From Gnetum montanum (Eukaryota; Streptophyta; Gnetopsida; Gnetales; Gnetaceae): a stretch of DNA of 64,000 nucleotides. Each line of letters starts with the position of its first letter. The first letter of the stretch is position 1. Position numbers and translations under genes: made by a program. Shown here piece after piece: positions 11,894 through 22,850 of this stretch. The stretch lies in NCBI GenBank assembly GCA_015680685.1, contig MNCI01036747.1, positions 158,862-222,861 of the forward strand, in the 5' to 3' direction. The notes under the pieces were generated by a model. The model ran no database searches, had not been told where the DNA came from, and worked only from the letters and a program-made list of their open reading frames with translations.

Positions 11894-12310
11894 GGGGGAA
11901 TTATATTAAAAGCGGGTCGTTGACATTAAAGTCAAATTTCTAAGCACGTGCTATTAAAGTTGCATTCCTTGGAAAAGGCATTGGATAGTTCTACCAAAAT
12001 AAAATTTCGAGCATAGTATCAAGCATGAAAAACCTAAATACCCTGGGGGGGGGGCTCAAGGAGGTTTTGAACTTGAATGTTTATGCTTGAGGACCTTGGT
12101 AAGAACTCTACACTTTGAAAAAAAATAAAGCAAGTTGCAAAATCTTTAGAAACTTCTTCAAAAATATCATCAGGAAATCAATTGGAGGTGAGGTAGAACT
12201 TTGTGTAGGAAATTAGATTACCCTTTTTGCCTTTTTAAATCATTTCTATGCAAAGAATTTAACTGCATCTTTGTCATTCTATTTTTTTTGTCATTCTAAA
12301 TGCAAACAAG
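11894..12310. other. Junction region and probable intron end
   Basis: There is no match to E1 or E5. It holds a run of G at about 12045-12054 and ends in a T-rich tract (about 12270-12290) followed by AAACAAG|G, a plausible splice acceptor for the LOR gene exon downstream. Confidence 0.45.
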
Positions 12311-13148
12311 GCTGCTCCAGGATGCCAAAGGCAATCCTCTGCTCAAAATTTACGAAAAGGGCACATCCCTTACCGAGACCTGGGTCGCCAGACCCGGCCA
12401 TTGCCAGAACAAGGACCAGGATCCTGATGTTTTTAGGGTTCGTCCTTCCAGCTTTTTCCAGTTCAAAACTAAAATGGATGTGTTTCTCGGCGGCCAGCAG
12501 CATCCCAGCGTCAAGCTCAAGTGCTCCTGGAACGAACGTTCTGCTAAAATTTTCCATGGATCACGTCTCATCGCAGAGGTGCTTATAACCTCTTTACTGC
12601 AAAATGGCATTGAAGTTGTGTTTGTAAATTCTCTCTTCTTTCCCATTTCTGTGTTCTCCCTCAAAATAAGAGAACAATTTTGCACAAAAGCGTGTTTTTA
12701 TATTATGAATTTACTGTGGATTTAGGTACCTTGTATTAGGATAAAACTTTTTAACACTTGAGATATCTTTGTGAGATTTCGATCTCAATTTGAATTAGGA
12801 CACAGTAGTCGACTTCTGCGGTGTTATCATGCAATGGACCTTTCTGATCTTCCAGTTCTATTAATGTAGTTCTATTTATAATTCATGATTTTGGGTATGA
12901 CCTTTCAGAGATGGAGGTTTTATTTTATTCTTTTAAAGTCTAATTCGTGAAAATGGGAATAACCAATGTAGGTGAACAAGGAGAGGGGCAAGTGCAAACA
13001 TGTCATAAAACTGTGCTCTAATGTTGATTACGTGCTTATTGCTGCCTTGGTTGTCATTGTCTTTCACTTGCACACAGAATTATCAGCCATATCCACTTCA
13101 ACAGCAATTGGAATAGGAATAGGAATGGGAACAGCTGCAGCAACATGA
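12311..13148 (+). CDS. LURP-one-related (LOR) protein gene, last two exons
   Basis: LOR proteins have a tubby-like beta-barrel fold; Arabidopsis LURP1 contributes to pathogen defence, but most members lack a known role. Exon 12311-12578 encodes LLQDAKGNPLLKIYEK, a Trp-containing turn, then PSSFFQFKTKMDVFLGG and SWNERSAKIFHGSRLIAE, matching the family's conserved RSS..Q.KTK.DVFL and GSW.ERSC blocks. Intron 12579-12971 begins GTGCTT and ends ATGTAG, in phase 0. Exon 12972-13148 encodes VNKERGKCKH... NVDYVLIAALVVIVFHL, the usual NVDYAFI.ALVVIL helix, and ends at TGA. Both exons are open. GC content is clearly above the surroundings. Exon 1 (about the first 80-90 residues) was not found upstream, so the gene is either partial or has an intron containing E1. 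The exact 5' end of the first exon could instead be 12321. Confidence 0.8.
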
Positions 13149-14479
13149 TCATGAGTAGCAGCCGACTAGTAGCAATCCAACGTTCAAGATCATTGATATT
13201 TTTATAGCTACAAATTCTTGAAAGTGTTAGAATATTTATTTGAGAGTTCATTGTATTCATTCTAGGTCTCATGAGCCAGAAGTATTAATTTTAGGTCATT
13301 TTCTTGATGAGGTGTTTAAGATCCATCATGACCATATCAAAGTCATATAATAAAATATTTTTGTCCTATACATCCCATTTGTAATCTTACAAGGATGTAA
13401 TTAATCATCTGTATTTCCATTTCCATTTTCACATCCATCTGAGATAAAATTAAAAAAAATATTTCCTTGATAGAATAAGCATGGAAAGAAAATGCTAAGT
13501 AGAAATTGTACTAATAAAATTAAAAATTCAAATTCATTATCCCATGCTTTCAAAACATATGACAAGAGCATTAATAAAATTTAAGTATTCCTATCTTTAT
13601 TTTGCCTTGATTTTTTACTTATTTAGTGCTTCATTTGCTTTAATATAATGTTATCATGGATGTGGTTAATATGTAATATCCATGATATAATTATTTATTA
13701 AACATAAATCGATAATGGATACAGATTTCAGGCCTATATTGAGGCAAATCTTATGTTAATAAGCTCAAACTTCTATGATTTTATGGGAAAAAAATGAAAA
13801 TAGACAAATCCTTAGATTTGTATGATGGAAGACACAATTAGACAATGTGAATTGAAATTAAAACTAGGTGTATTAGCCTAGATTTACTAGATTTAACATA
13901 TTTTGAAAATATATAGTAAACTTTAATTTATCATGATTATGATCAAACTTCAAACGAAAAAAGTTCATGCTAAAGTACAAGAAACATTCATGTTATAGAG
14001 ATTAGAAATGATTAATATTAGATCAAAATATATTCATGCAAAAATAATAGTAAGATTGTCATAAAGAGAGATAACATTAAAACTTTTTCTTCTACTATGT
14101 TAACTTTTTCAATAGACATGATTAGTAGATAGATGGTTTATTGTATACTATATGGTAATAACCCTAATTCACTTTTATGAAGACATGGAAAAACATAACA
14201 TCTTAAGTTGACTTTTCTTTACATAACATTTGAAAATAAGACTCCTAATGTATCCAATTAAGATTGACAATTTCAACATTAAAGACATGAATCAATAAAC
14301 CATGCAATTGAGTTATTCTTTACTTTAAAAAAAATATTGAAATAGTCTATCTTCTTAGGAACATTAGTATAGATGAAAGTATTTCAACCCATTTTTTGTT
14401 AATTTCTCAAGTAGGATTTAGGTAGCAACATTCTATTGTAGATCATCTCATCACTTTAATATACATTATTGATAAAGCA
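13149..14479. other. AT-rich DNA without recognisable genes
   Basis: The first part is likely 3' UTR and flank of the LOR gene; AATAAAAT near 13350 could serve as a poly(A) signal. Beyond that I see no coding pattern. Confidence 0.5.
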
Positions 14480-15360
14480 AAAATTCCACACAAGAAAAAC
14501 TTTAATCTTGTTTGTAGATTTTTCTAAAGCCTATGATTCTATCAATCAAAGCAAGATATGGAGCCACTTGATAAATTTAGAAGTTCTTGAGAAGTATTAT
14601 TTGCTATCCAAAACCTTTACAAAGTGGTATGCATTTAGTTTATAAATGAGTAAGAAATAATTTTATTTAATAGTTTTATTAGTGTTAAGATATAATGTCC
14701 TCTTTCCCCTAGTTTATTTGGGCTTTTAATTAGTAAACTTGAAAAGTGAATGCATAAAATACCACTCAATTTATAACTATAATTGGAAGCAGTCCTATTA
14801 GACTCTTACTTAATACTTATAATGTTATCTAGATTTCAAATTCAATGGAAAGGTTGCAACAAATGCTTAATACTCTTAATGACTACTATTAGCATTCACA
14901 AATGAAAGTCAACATCTAAAAAACAAAAATGATTTGTGGCACTTATAATAAGATGTACAATTTTACTATAGGCTATGAACATGTAGATATAATTTCCTCT
15001 TCCAAGTATATTGGCCTAGAATATCTCTTCAACTACAAATGGGATCAGTGCATTACTCAAAGAGTTACAAGTGGTATAAAAGCCTTATTTATTTATTTCA
15101 GAAAAAGAATATAAGAAAGAATCTATTCTAGGTTGAGATATGCAAAAATAACTTTATCATGTCATTGTTCAACCTACTATTATTTATGGGTATGTTGTAT
15201 ACGGTCCTACACTATCAAATAAATATTTGAAACAACTAGAATAAATTCAAAAGATTTATTTATTTGATGAATTTAAAGTAAATAGGCAAACACAATATAA
15301 TATATTGATTTTTAAAACAGAGATGATGCGATGAGAGGTTGAAGTTATTTGCTAGTTTAT
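14480..15360 (+). pseudogene. LINE (non-LTR) reverse transcriptase fragment
   Basis: A frame near 14500 reads ILFVDFSKAYDSINQSKIW, the conserved FxDFxKAFDSxxxxxLW block of LINE RTs. Around 14850-15110 the pieces QMLNTLNDYY, MKVNI.KTKMICGTYNK and SSKYIGLEY match the downstream LN.W....L.VN..KTK and YLG blocks. PTIIYGYVVYGP near 15175 matches the end of the RT. No endonuclease is visible, so this is a 5'-truncated, frameshifted copy. A minisatellite and a repeat shared with 50580-50660 follow. Confidence 0.75.
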
Positions 15361-15424
15361 AGTCTTCACACATAATCTTTTAGAATTCTCATTTGGCCAA
15401 GAGGCCACTACTAATCATAGATTG

Positions 15425-15805
15425 GTAATGGTAATGCTAAATAATATTTTGTCCATAACACTCTGGGAAGAGGGTATTCGTAACGCTAAATAATATTCTA
15501 TTCATAACACTCCAGAGAGAGGGTATGGGTAACACAAAATAATATTTTGTTCATAATGCTCCTAGGGAGAGAGGGTATTGGTAATGCTAAAAAATGTCCA
15601 TGATGCTCTAGGGAGAGGGTATCGGTAATAGAAAATAATATTTTGTCCATAATTCTTAAAAGGAGAGAGAGTATTGGTAACACTAAATAATATTTTGTTC
15701 ATAACTCTCCAAGGAGAGGGTATTGGTAATGTAAAATAATATATTGTCCATAATGCTCTTGAGAAAGAGTATTTGTAATGCTAAATAGTATTTTATCCAT
15801 CAAGA
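15425..15805. repeat. Minisatellite, about eight 49-bp units
   Basis: The unit approximates GGTAATGCTAAATAATATTT TGTCCATAACACTCTAGGGA GAGGGTATT. Units start near 15425, 15480, 15530, 15581, 15624, 15675, 15724 and 15773 and vary from about 43 to 55 bases. Related units lie at 50660-50790 and, reversed, at about 52030-52090. Confidence 0.85.
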
Positions 15806-16029
15806 TGGTTAGACTTTGTTTCATCCTAGTGATATGGGGATAGAGTAGAATTTGCAGTAGCAGTAGCAACAAGAGCTTAGATTTTGTTTCATCCTTGGCA
15901 GAGTTTGCAGCAGCAATAATTTACCATGAATGACAACCTGGAGATGAGAGAAGGATTCCATAGCAAAAATAATATGGGTAGATTTAGGTTCAATTTCATC
16001 ATCTCGATCATGTAAAGATGGAACAAAAT
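15806..16029. other. Spacer after minisatellite
   Basis: It holds a short near-duplicate (CTTAGATTTTGTTTCATCCT-like at about 15812 and 15876) and GCAGTAGCAGTAGCAA runs. No gene was recognised. Confidence 0.4.
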
Positions 16030-16975
16030 ACATAGTGACTCAACTGGGCTATTGCATTCTAGCTCCAGCTCAATCTCAAATAGGTTTGTCTCCAAACAAT
16101 GGTGGTAATGCTACAACCATGAGCCCCTCTTCAAGGATGATGACTTCACTAGAGTTATCACACTATAACACTCTTTCTTAGTTTGTTACAAGTCAGGGAT
16201 AACAAAATAATCAGTTGTTGTTGAATCAGGTTAGTAGAAGCCATGTGCTAGAATGTATGTTATGGAGCCTAGATCTACTTATTCTAGGATTATGATGTAG
16301 CATAAAAGGAAATGCTTTGTTGTTGATCATAGTGTTAGTAATACTCCTCTCTCTTATCATTTTAGCTATGGTGTTGGCATTAATGGAGGAATGGATTCTA
16401 CAAATTCAACTCCTCAACTTTTGAAATCAGGCATAAGGGCAGTTGCAGATCCTTTCCATGTTGCACATTCCTAGGTTTTGCAACATGATTTGCCATTCAA
16501 TAATGTAAGTATTTGACTATTAGGTTATTTTGTAATTTTACTTTTAAGTTTCAAGTTATACTTCATCAGAACCACATCCAAATTATTGCTGACATTGCAA
16601 TGTTACGAATCATGAGTCAATTATGATATTTGAAAAAGCATTGTAACTTGTTATAGGATTTTTATAAGAATCTTTAATTTTTCTTTTAGTTACCACTATT
16701 TTTTTAAAATCTTGATAAGCTTTTGTAATGCATTATGAATTAAGACTCTTAAAATTCCACCACATGTCTACTATTCTAAAGCATATTTTAATTTACAATA
16801 GTTAACAATGAATCATTATTGTTTTATGTAGAATGTTCTTCCTTCCCAACATCAAGAACAAAATAGTTCATAGACACACCATTTTGATGTCTAGATCTAG
16901 GCAAAGGTGAATGAAGGTCAACATGGTCAAGTTTTCCATGTTAGGCCAACATCCTCAAGCCAACATCCTTTGGTA
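16030..16975 (+). pseudogene. Unknown Ser/Gln-rich gene fragment with splice-like sites
   Basis: I do not recognise the protein. Coding-like pieces include LAPAQSQIGLSPNNGGNATT near 16060, YHFSYGVGINGGMDSTNSTP near 16350 and LKSGIRAVADPFHVAHS near 16430. The last runs to AAT|GTAAGTATT at about 16504. An acceptor-like TTATGTAG at about 16831 opens NVLPSQHQEQNSS, and the frame continues through FHVRPTSSSQHP to CCTTTG|GTAAGTATT at about 16974. Stops at expected Gln positions and frame changes upstream suggest a decayed gene. It could also be part of the helicase-related locus further right. Confidence 0.35.
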
Positions 16976-17239
16976 AGTATTTTTATCTTGTAATTCTAGT
17001 AAGAAATTTTACGAATTATCCTAAATGAATATTGTAAACTATAATGAAAATTCTGCACCATGACTTGCAATTCAAATTGTGTGCTTCCTATATTTTTAAA
17101 AAACATAAATATTTAAATGTAGTATTTTTACCTCTTGTAAAACTATAAAAAAGTATAAGCTCTCAGAAACCATAACAAGATTTATCAAATCAATAAATAC
17201 CACTTGGTATCTACCGATACTAATTCATGTGTTATTTAT

Positions 17240-17790
17240 AGGATTGTAGGTTGACATGTGACTAGGGATTTGTAATATGACTACTATGAAATGTTTCCAA
17301 AAAGTTTGTTGCCAATTCAAGAGGAAGAAGTTAACATTCAAATAATCACATTAATTGAGTTTATGTCAATATTCTTGGTAGGAATTCAACTATTTCTATG
17401 TTTTGTGCTTCAAAAGGCACATGTGCTTAACTTTGTGTATTTGAATTTCACCAAAGATAGTCAGTATAAGCATTTAGTAGATATAATTAAGGAGTATAAT
17501 TGCAAATATATCATATAGGTTGAACAACTTATGTCAATTATACATGGGGCTCCATTGAAGCATATATGTGGGGACACATTTAAATATGCTATGTACTAGG
17601 AAACTAGATATCTTAAGGTGGTAAACATGATGTAGGATCCATCAAGAACATGCTTTCATTTCCTATCCTTGCAAAATACAATTGTAAAGAGGAAAGGAAT
17701 GGAGCCCTATAAGACCTATGATTTCTCCCATATGGAAACTTAATTTGCACTTTGCATTGGAGATGGAAGGTCCTTTTCCATGTTCATATC
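17240..17790 (+). pseudogene. Unknown coding-like fragments
   Basis: A 75-codon open frame at 17291-17518 and, after stops, the segment HGAPLKHICGDTFKYAMY ... FHFLSLQN at about 17545-17680 look coding rather than random, but I recognise no family. Hydrophobic stretches occur in the first piece. They lie between the unknown gene at 16030 and the helicase debris at 18280 and may belong to either. Confidence 0.25.
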
Positions 17791-18279
17791 ATCATTGTGT
17801 TTATACATAAGATTTTTTTGGAATGGAAAACAAAATGGTTATATCCACATTATGTATGATATGGTTGGCTACTATTATTTTATTTGAAATCATAATTTTA
17901 TGGGAAGGTAAAATGTAAATACTATGAATTTCAAAAATATCATTAAAAATATGAATATTCTTGATGCAACTAAATTTATAATTTTAATATTCCAATGATG
18001 TCTTATGTGTTCAAAGGCATAACATTCTAATAAAATATGGGGTTCATATTCATTGCATGATAGCCATATTCATTTCTCATAAGAGATATTTGTATGTTAC
18101 TATACATATACTATGTATATTGGAAAGGTCTCCAAACATAATACAAAGCATTTTCATTTCAGCTTCAAAACTATGCATCCCTTATTAATACATATCAAAA
18201 GATACCATTGAAAATAGAAGGAGTTTTATTATTGAACGTTATGAAATATTTAATGTTTAGCTCTAAATTAGAGAGGTAC

Positions 18280-18648
18280 CAATGTGGATGACTCAACCAC
18301 AGCTAGTTGTTGTCAGAACATATCCTAGATTTGGAGTACCTTCAAGAATAGAAGAGGAAAAATGGATAGATTATTGTTGGGCACAATTGTTACTACACTA
18401 TCCTTTTAGAGATGTAAAACATGATCCAGGAAGCAATGATGAAGAAATTAAACTAATTTTGTATTAACTTTTTTGATAATTTGATGAGTTTTGGAATAAC
18501 AATAGAAGGAACATCTTCCTATTGGAGAAAATGCAGAGTACAATTGTTCGATTTGATAAATCAAATGGGTACACCAACTATTTTTTAACTCTAATTGTAG
18601 GAGATCTTTATTGGTTAGACCTATCTAAAGTAACATTTTCAAATAACT
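18280..18648 (+). pseudogene. Helitron/PIF1-like helicase protein fragments
   Basis: An open frame 18282-18467 reads VVVRTYPRFGVPSRIEEEKW then LLLHYPFRD, resembling the region between the Helitron-like N-terminal domain and the PIF1 helicase in large plant and fungal helicase-like proteins. Immediately after, 18500-18648 reads GTSSYWRKCRVQLFDLINQM then GTPTIFLTLIVGDLYWLDL, resembling the Helitron-like N-terminal domain. That order is reversed relative to what I expect, so the locus may be rearranged or hold two copies. It is cut at 18648 by the LTR of E2. Confidence 0.55.
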
Positions 18649-19519
18649 TGATGAGCAGTGAGTAGTCCCTATGCCCAACTATAAAAATCACTAGCATTTA
18701 CTAAGTGGTCTAGGCGAATTCACTAGATTTTAGCTCTCTAAGTACATTAGGTCTAGGAAGTGAATCTAACGTATGTGATCATTGTCTTCCCAATTTCACT
18801 TGTGAAATCCAAGGGTATGGTTAAGTGTCACTGAGGCACATGATTTTTTATCATTTTATCTTTTTCACTACATTTTCCTAAGTATTGGAAATAAAGTAAA
18901 TTTAATATTTAATTAATCTAATTAATCTAATAACTAACTAACACTTAACTAATCCTAACATAAGTATTTGTTTTCACTTTTCATACACATTTTGATCACA
19001 TTGCATCGCTACTTGGTTACCAAGTGTTAGGTGCTATTGGGATTACCAAGCATAACGTATGCTTGAAGTGGTTGTACTTATTCTTGTTATTTAATAAATA
19101 TTAATTACATAATTAAAATTCATTAAATTAAAGTGCATAAATAATAAATGCATAAAGGAAACATTAATCTATTTCAAGTGCTATAAGGTTTGATCAGAAA
19201 AGCTTATCTTTATTGTCATTTACACTGAAGTGCTTAGGTACATCAACACTCAAATAAAGATCCATACACTTCTTTAACTCCTATTATGGACACCCAAAAA
19301 ATATTCTAAGTTTCGAGAAAACAAACTACAAGAGCTTCGCTACAACTAATGGAAGAATTTCCATAAATGTGGTGGGTAGGTGCACATTTGTAGGTGATGA
19401 TGGGGCACCATGTTGACAGGTACCCATCAACATAGCAAATCCCATGTCGACGGGATCCCATTGATGGGGTCACATCGATGGCATCTTGTCGACATAACTC
19501 AATGATAGATACTTCATCA
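18649..19519 (-). repeat. 3' LTR of E2
   Basis: 871 bases, with ends TGATGAGC and TTCATCA in plus orientation. It matches the two halves of the 5' LTR at 26281-26894 and 48795-49041 throughout. The U3 at 19395-19510 holds GTCGAC, GGGATCCC and ATCGATG palindromic pieces. The TATA position has decayed to CATTTGTA. Confidence 0.9.
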
Positions 19520-19530
19520 TACCTCCATAA
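19520..19530 (-). other. Polypurine tract of E2
   Basis: TTATGGAGGTA on the minus strand, abutting the 3' LTR. It is the plus-strand primer site. It is weaker than the GTGGGGGTA of E4. Confidence 0.6.
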
Positions 19531-19757
19531 CTAAATGAAAACTTGTTCTCAAGTGAACAAAAGGAGGAGTAAGTTCATTACATAATCTTGGGAAGGTACA
19601 GGGTTATTTACTAACTATTGACAAAAAATCAAAGGACTAATGCTAAGTGCCCTAGTGTACAAATTTACAATCATTACAAAATTGGATATTCATGACAAAA
19701 AAATTGAACAACATGATAAAAATTGGTGAAAAAAAAGAAAAAAATGAAAAATTAAGG
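19531..19757 (-). other. Short 3' noncoding tail of E2
   Basis: It lies between the stop of the integrase frame and the polypurine tract. It includes a GGGAAGGTACAGGGTTATT block shared with E3 (near 27690) and E5 (near 60754). The long tail and ORF2 seen in other elements are absent. Confidence 0.6.
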
Positions 19758-21290
19758 AGTCACTTTGTGTGGTTTAGCATGGATGACCATCTCCCCCACG
19801 ATTGAGTTGGAAGGAAGAGATTCAAAATATTGAGTGTTCTTGTCCATGCAAAGAGGTGCTATGGTCACTGGTTTTCTTAGACTCATGGAAAGGTTTAATT
19901 TATTGCATGTTGATCAGTAGTTTCTTATTTGGGCCTACAAGTTTGTATATCAACATGGCCCTAGAAGGAAAGATTTCATAGATGATGTAAGGCCCTTCCC
20001 ACAATGTGGTACATGTGTCGGGTTCTAGTAAAGGACCTTGTCTCCCAGTTGAAACTTTACCTTTCTTATTTTGAGGTCATGGTGTTTCTTGTTAAATGCC
20101 TTGTATACTTCATTCAAGGATAGGGCCACCAATCAATTCTCATATTTCAAGTTAAGATTTATTAGTTTTTCTTTCTATGCTAGATTAAGGTCAAGGTCAA
20201 GGTCACAAGCTATTGAAAGTGTATGAAGCTTAGATTGAATACGAAGAGTTGGAAGTTTTTTGTACACTAGCTCATAGGGAGAATAGCCTATAGGGAGTTT
20301 TTAGGTTGAGCAGTAGGCCCAAAGGACATCATTTAGTTTAGTGTTCCAATCTCTCCTATATCTTCTAACTATTCTTGTTAAGATCTTAGTGATCTCCCTA
20401 TTTGTAACCTTAGCTTGACTGTTGGCTTGGGGGTGGTAGGGTGTTGTTAATTCATGTTCAACCCCCAAGTTTTGCATGAGTTTTTGAAAGGTGTTTCCTG
20501 TAAAATGAGTATTGTTATAAGAAATCAATGCATGTGGCATCCCAAACCTATTTATAACATTTTGTTATACAAAATGAGTAGCTGTAGAAGATGTATAGTC
20601 AGTGATGGTTGCTACTTCTACCCATTTCATACAATGGTAAAAAATGATTATGATGTACACCTTTCCACTTAACATGAGTGTGATGGGATCCATGAAATAA
20701 ATGCCCTAAATATCAAAGGGTTCTAGTGGTTAGATCCAATGCTAAGGTTCCTTCATATGAGCAATCATCCCACCATTGCGTTGGCAGTGTTCACAAGAGT
20801 GGATGAATTGATGAGTGTCCCTAAAAAGTGTTGGACAATAATGCCTTGCCATTAGGATCTTAATGGCCATGTGTTTCTTGGCATAGTGGCTCCCACAAGA
20901 GCCCTCATAAGTATCCTGGAGGACACACAGTTGGTCAACATCAGGAACATACCAATGAAGCATGCCATCAGTACACATTTTGTAAAGGTGTCCTTTGATT
21001 TCCATAAAATGTTTCACTTGGTGAAGAAAATTTTATTTCTTGATATGGTATAAATCTTTTGGCATCTCTTGAGTGAAAAGATGGTGAGAATGCCATAAGT
21101 ATCCTAGAGGACACACAATTGGTCAACATCAGGAACATACCAATGAACCATGCCATCGGTACACATTTTGTAAAGGTGTCATTTGATTTCCATAAAATGT
21201 TTCACTTGGTGAAGAAAATTTTATTTCTTTCTATGGTATAACTCTTTTGGCATCTCTTGAGTGAAAAGGTGGTGAGAATGCCATTGTTCT
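19758..21290 (-). pseudogene. E2 integrase, broken
   Basis: Minus strand. The zinc-binding region reads HQFIHSCEHCQRNGG at 20742-21017. The DDE core at 20301-20540 reads ISYNNTHFTG and HPQANSQAKVTN, so the second Asp and the Glu of the catalytic triad are both replaced. The C-terminal part runs to about 19758. A 188-base tandem duplication (20909-21284) interrupts the N-terminal zinc region. Stops and frameshifts are frequent. Confidence 0.85.
20909..21284. repeat. 188-bp tandem duplication inside E2 integrase
   Basis: Copy 1 is 20909-21096 and copy 2 is 21097-21284. Both begin AAGTATCCT and end GAGAATGCCAT, with a few substitutions between them. The other elements have one copy of this segment. 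Confidence 0.95.
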
Positions 21291-22850
21291 AGTTAGGTTC
21301 AGTGGGCACTTATATATTTATAGCACTAGCAAAGAGGAGTTTATCAAGAAATTGATTAGAAAGTGTGCTTTCCTCCTCTTTATTGTCCCATCTCAACTAA
21401 GAAAAGTGGTCAGTGACCATGTTCTTGTTCCTTTTCAATATATCACTATAATATTGAATTCCTTTAAGATCACCAACCATTGGATAACATAGGGGCTTAG
21501 CATTGGTTTGTTGATAAGGAACCAAATTGCACTATGATCCATGTGCATGAACATCTTGTACCCAAGCACATAGTGCCTGAATTTCTCCAAGGCATACACC
21601 ATCACCATCAATTCTTTCTCTATTGTGTTGTAATTCAACTATGCACCCATAATGCTATGCCTCACATAGTAGATATAGTAAGGACATGTTTGATCATTCA
21701 ACTATGTGAGCATGGCTACCAAGGTATAATTGGAAGCATCCTTCATGATATAAAATGGTTTGGACCAATTAGGATCTCATAGAATTGAAGTTTCTATGAG
21801 CTTTTACTTGAGTTGTTGAAATGCATTCTTGCATTCCTTAGTCTAGGTGAATGGAGCATCCTTCTTTGTAAGCTCCACCAATGGTTTGGTGATCTTATAG
21901 AAATTTTCTATGAAGCTCTAGTAGTAGCCAGTATGACCAAGGAATGATTAGACATCTTTGATAGTTTTTGGTTGGAAATTAATTATTTGGATGATTCTTA
22001 TTTTCTTAGGGTTCATCTCAATTCTTTCTTGTGATATTCTATGCCCTAAGACAATGCCATCCTGGATCATTAGATGATTCTTTTCCCAATTGAATCAAAG
22101 ATTTATCTTCACACACCTTTTTAGCACTTGCTTAAGGTGGTCTAGGGCTTGCTCAAACATAGCTCCATAGGTGTAGAAGTCATCCATGAAGACTTACACC
22201 CAACTACCAATATGCTATTAAAATATGCTTAGAATAAGGCATTGAAAGGTTGTAGGGGTATTGCATAGACCAAATGACATTTTTCTATATGCAAACGTTT
22301 CCCAAGGACTTGGGAACATTGTTTTGGCTTGATCCTCAGGTGCGATCTAGATTTGGTTATAACCACTATAACCATTAAAAAAGCTATACTAGTAATGCCT
22401 AGAGATGGTGTCTAACACTTGATTCACAAATGGCAATGGCAAATGATCTCTGTATGTCACCATGTTCAACAGCTTGAAGTTAATATAAAAACTTTAGTTA
22501 CCACCTTGCTTGGATAGTATTAGAAGTGGACTAAACAACTTGCTATCCACAATAAGATATATGAACCCCACCTTGAGGAGTTGTACAATCTTCTTTTTGA
22601 TGATCTGCTTTAGTTTGGAATTCAACCATCATTGTAAATTCCTCTTTGGCTTTATGGAGGCATCTATATAGATGTAGTGCTAGCATATTTGTGGATCAAT
22701 TCTAGTCAATTCATGATATGACCAAGCAAAGGTTGTTGGCTATTTGTTGATAACCTTCAACAACTTCCATTTTTGTTTAGGAGTTAGATTAACATTAATT
22801 ATCACTAGCTTTCCATTTATTAGGAAAGCATATTCCATTCTAGTCTATAG
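21291..22850 (-). pseudogene. pol: E2 reverse transcriptase and RNase H, broken
   Basis: Minus strand. RNase H is clearest at 21435-21638 (NTIEKELMVMVYALEKFRHY then HMDHSAIWFLINKP). RT lies upstream in the element (about 21800-22700). The region around 22150-22200 corresponds to the VFMDDF catalytic block of E1, and that around 22330-22400 to the GYSGYNQI block. Frames change repeatedly, so it cannot be active. Confidence 0.82.

Noticed and set aside
12291-12685. Minus-strand open frames opposite the LOR exon
   Set aside because: The plus strand carries the conserved LOR blocks and splice sites; the reverse frames reflect its GC-rich codons.
15425-15805. CRISPR-like regular repeat array
   Set aside because: The repeats are contiguous, variable 49-mers without unique spacers, in a plant repeat context; it is a minisatellite.
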